From assembly GCA_963839475.1 (NCBI GenBank), contig CAWIVH010000012.1:1-64000 (forward strand): DNA of 64,000 bases. The letters run 5' to 3'. Numbering within the stretch: the stretch's first letter is position 1; each line of letters opens with the position of its first letter. A program made the translations under genes and the position numbers. Below the pieces are notes generated by a model. It did not search any database, was not told the DNA's origin, and saw nothing but the letters and a program-made list of their open reading frames with translations. This document shows positions 63,364 through 64,000 of this stretch, piece by piece. This DNA is from CAWIVH01 sp963839475 (GTDB taxonomy: Bacteria; Acidobacteriota; UBA6911).

Positions 63364-64000
63364 TTAGTTGCGCGTCCAGGTCATGTCCGGGTCCAGCGGA
63401 TATATTGGGCGTCGAGTGTTCTTGTAGGGAAGCGATTCAATGACCTGGTTGGCAAAACCGGGAGTCAGCGCCATGATGGTTCTCGGGGCGATGTCCCTCA
63501 GCTCCTGAAACAGGTAACCGAGCTTTACCACCACGATTTTGTGGGCCAGAGGATCGATATTCACTTCCTTGAAGTCCTTCGGTGCAGTGAAGGACCGGAT
63601 GTCCTTCAATAAAACCACCTGGACCCCCTGCACCTCAACCACTACCGCCTTCCTGGCTACTTCGGCCGGGGTGATAAAAAGCACCTTGCCGCTGATCTTC
63701 ATCGGCTTGGAGATGACTTTATCTATGGTTCCACCGATCTCCAGGTTGACCTTCGCACCGACGCCGGCTTTCTCGCACGCTTCCACGCCGGGGGCATCGA
63801 CAATCCCGGCAAAGACCGCATCTTTTACTTTGGCGGCAAGCAGGGCTCCCAGGACGCCCGGGTTGTCCCCCGTGGCGCCGGCGGTTGTGTTGTCACCGGA
63901 ATCGCTGATAAAAACAGTGGATTCTTTTGCTGCCATCGCCGTTTTTATGGCCCCCTCAATCGTGTCCGTCGGCACATCGAATTTCAGATCTTTTCTTTTT
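63364..64000 (-). CDS. MlrC-like M81 family metallopeptidase, 5' end outside window
   Basis: The visible 212 residues are the C-terminal part of an MlrC (microcystinase C-type) metallopeptidase of about 490 residues. They contain FISDSGDNTTAGATGDNPGV, then LAAKVKDAVFAGIVDAPGVE and the closing MALTPGFANQVIESLPYKNT. The frame stays open to the last base (KRKDLKFDVPTDTI), so the beginning and the zinc-binding part are not seen. Such enzymes hydrolyse linear peptides or related amides. No signal can be judged from this fragment. The palindrome at 63241 lies after its stop. Confidence 0.82.
   Translation of the reverse strand, partial: KRKDLKFDVPTDTIEGAIKTAMAAKESTVFISDSGDNTTAGATGDNPGVLGALLAAKVKDAVFAGIVDAPGVEACEKAGVGAKVNLEIGGTIDKVISKPMKISGKVLFITPAEVARKAVVVEVQGVQVVLLKDIRSFTAPKDFKEVNIDPLAHKIVVVKLGYLFQELRDIAPRTIMALTPGFANQVIESLPYKNTRRPIYPLDPDMTWTRN

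Noticed and set aside
1..64000. CRISPR arrays, rRNA genes, prophage or insertion-sequence transposases
   Set aside because: Looked for regular short spaced repeats, rRNA-like blocks and transposase motifs; none was found.

Overview
This window looks like a chromosomal stretch from a member of the Acidobacteriota, probably a soil or sediment organism. I infer this from an N-terminal helix-turn-helix/single-membrane-segment/FG-GAP sensor of the kind abundant in that phylum, a DUF5916 outer-membrane protein, Tat-exported sulfatases and aldo/keto reductase, and many secreted proteins of unknown function. Most of the sequence is moderately GC-rich; the stretch around 4,000-5,200 is clearly AT-richer. 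No phage structural genes, transposases, rRNA or CRISPR arrays were recognised. One tRNA gene, tRNA-Leu(UAA), is present.

Layout. 1-4390 (minus): the start and middle of a giant secreted CARDB-repeat protein made of a near-identical 723-bp tandem unit, with a one-base frameshift and its 3' end outside the window. 4391-5392: AT-rich gene desert. 5393-10851: HTH/FG-GAP sensor, small unknown genes, an ARPP-1 protein, an AbrB-Doc toxin-antitoxin pair and the tRNA. 11160-20119: secreted unknowns, a Tat/Fe-S aldo-keto reductase with a remnant of another beside it, a two-gene ABC exporter, and a divergent HpcH/HpaI aldolase/four-carbon acid sugar kinase pair. 20278-27708: DUF5916 barrel, an alginate-export-type porin, a nine-haem cytochrome c and an ArsR-type repressor. 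27878-36325: sulfatase, a complete RND efflux operon (TolC, membrane-fusion protein, RND pump) and a beta-propeller protein. 36580-42049: GH2 glycosidase, sulfatase and sialidase-like BNR protein, a likely sulfated-glycan degradation set. 42382-47132: S46 dipeptidyl-peptidase flanked by two direct copies of an intergenic repeat, alpha/beta hydrolase, HAMP protein without an output domain, 3D-domain protein. 47447-51846: an internally duplicated CPBP membrane protease followed by galT. 52052-55592: secreted PmoA-like protein, then a GAF/sigma-54 activator divergent from a small helical protein that has a good sigma-54 promoter. 55651-60139: TauE/SafE exporter and a three-gene operon (DUF4388 protein, CtBP-like dehydrogenase, B12-radical SAM). 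60652-64000: SIS sugar isomerase, a MITE-like element, a Tat-exported TIM-barrel protein and the end of an MlrC-like peptidase.

How the genes work together. Secreted and outer-membrane functions dominate: glycan desulfation and hydrolysis, peptide trimming, porins, efflux and extracytoplasmic redox. The GH2, sulfatase and sialidase-like genes all lie on the minus strand and could release galactose-type sugars that GalT would process, but this link is inferred. The least conventional items are the duplicated CPBP protease, the porin/nine-haem cytochrome/ArsR cluster, the sigma-54 activator with an adjacent sigma-54 promoter, the DUF4388/dehydrogenase/radical SAM operon, and the repeat architecture of the CARDB gene. 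All assignments come from reading motifs by eye; no database search was run.
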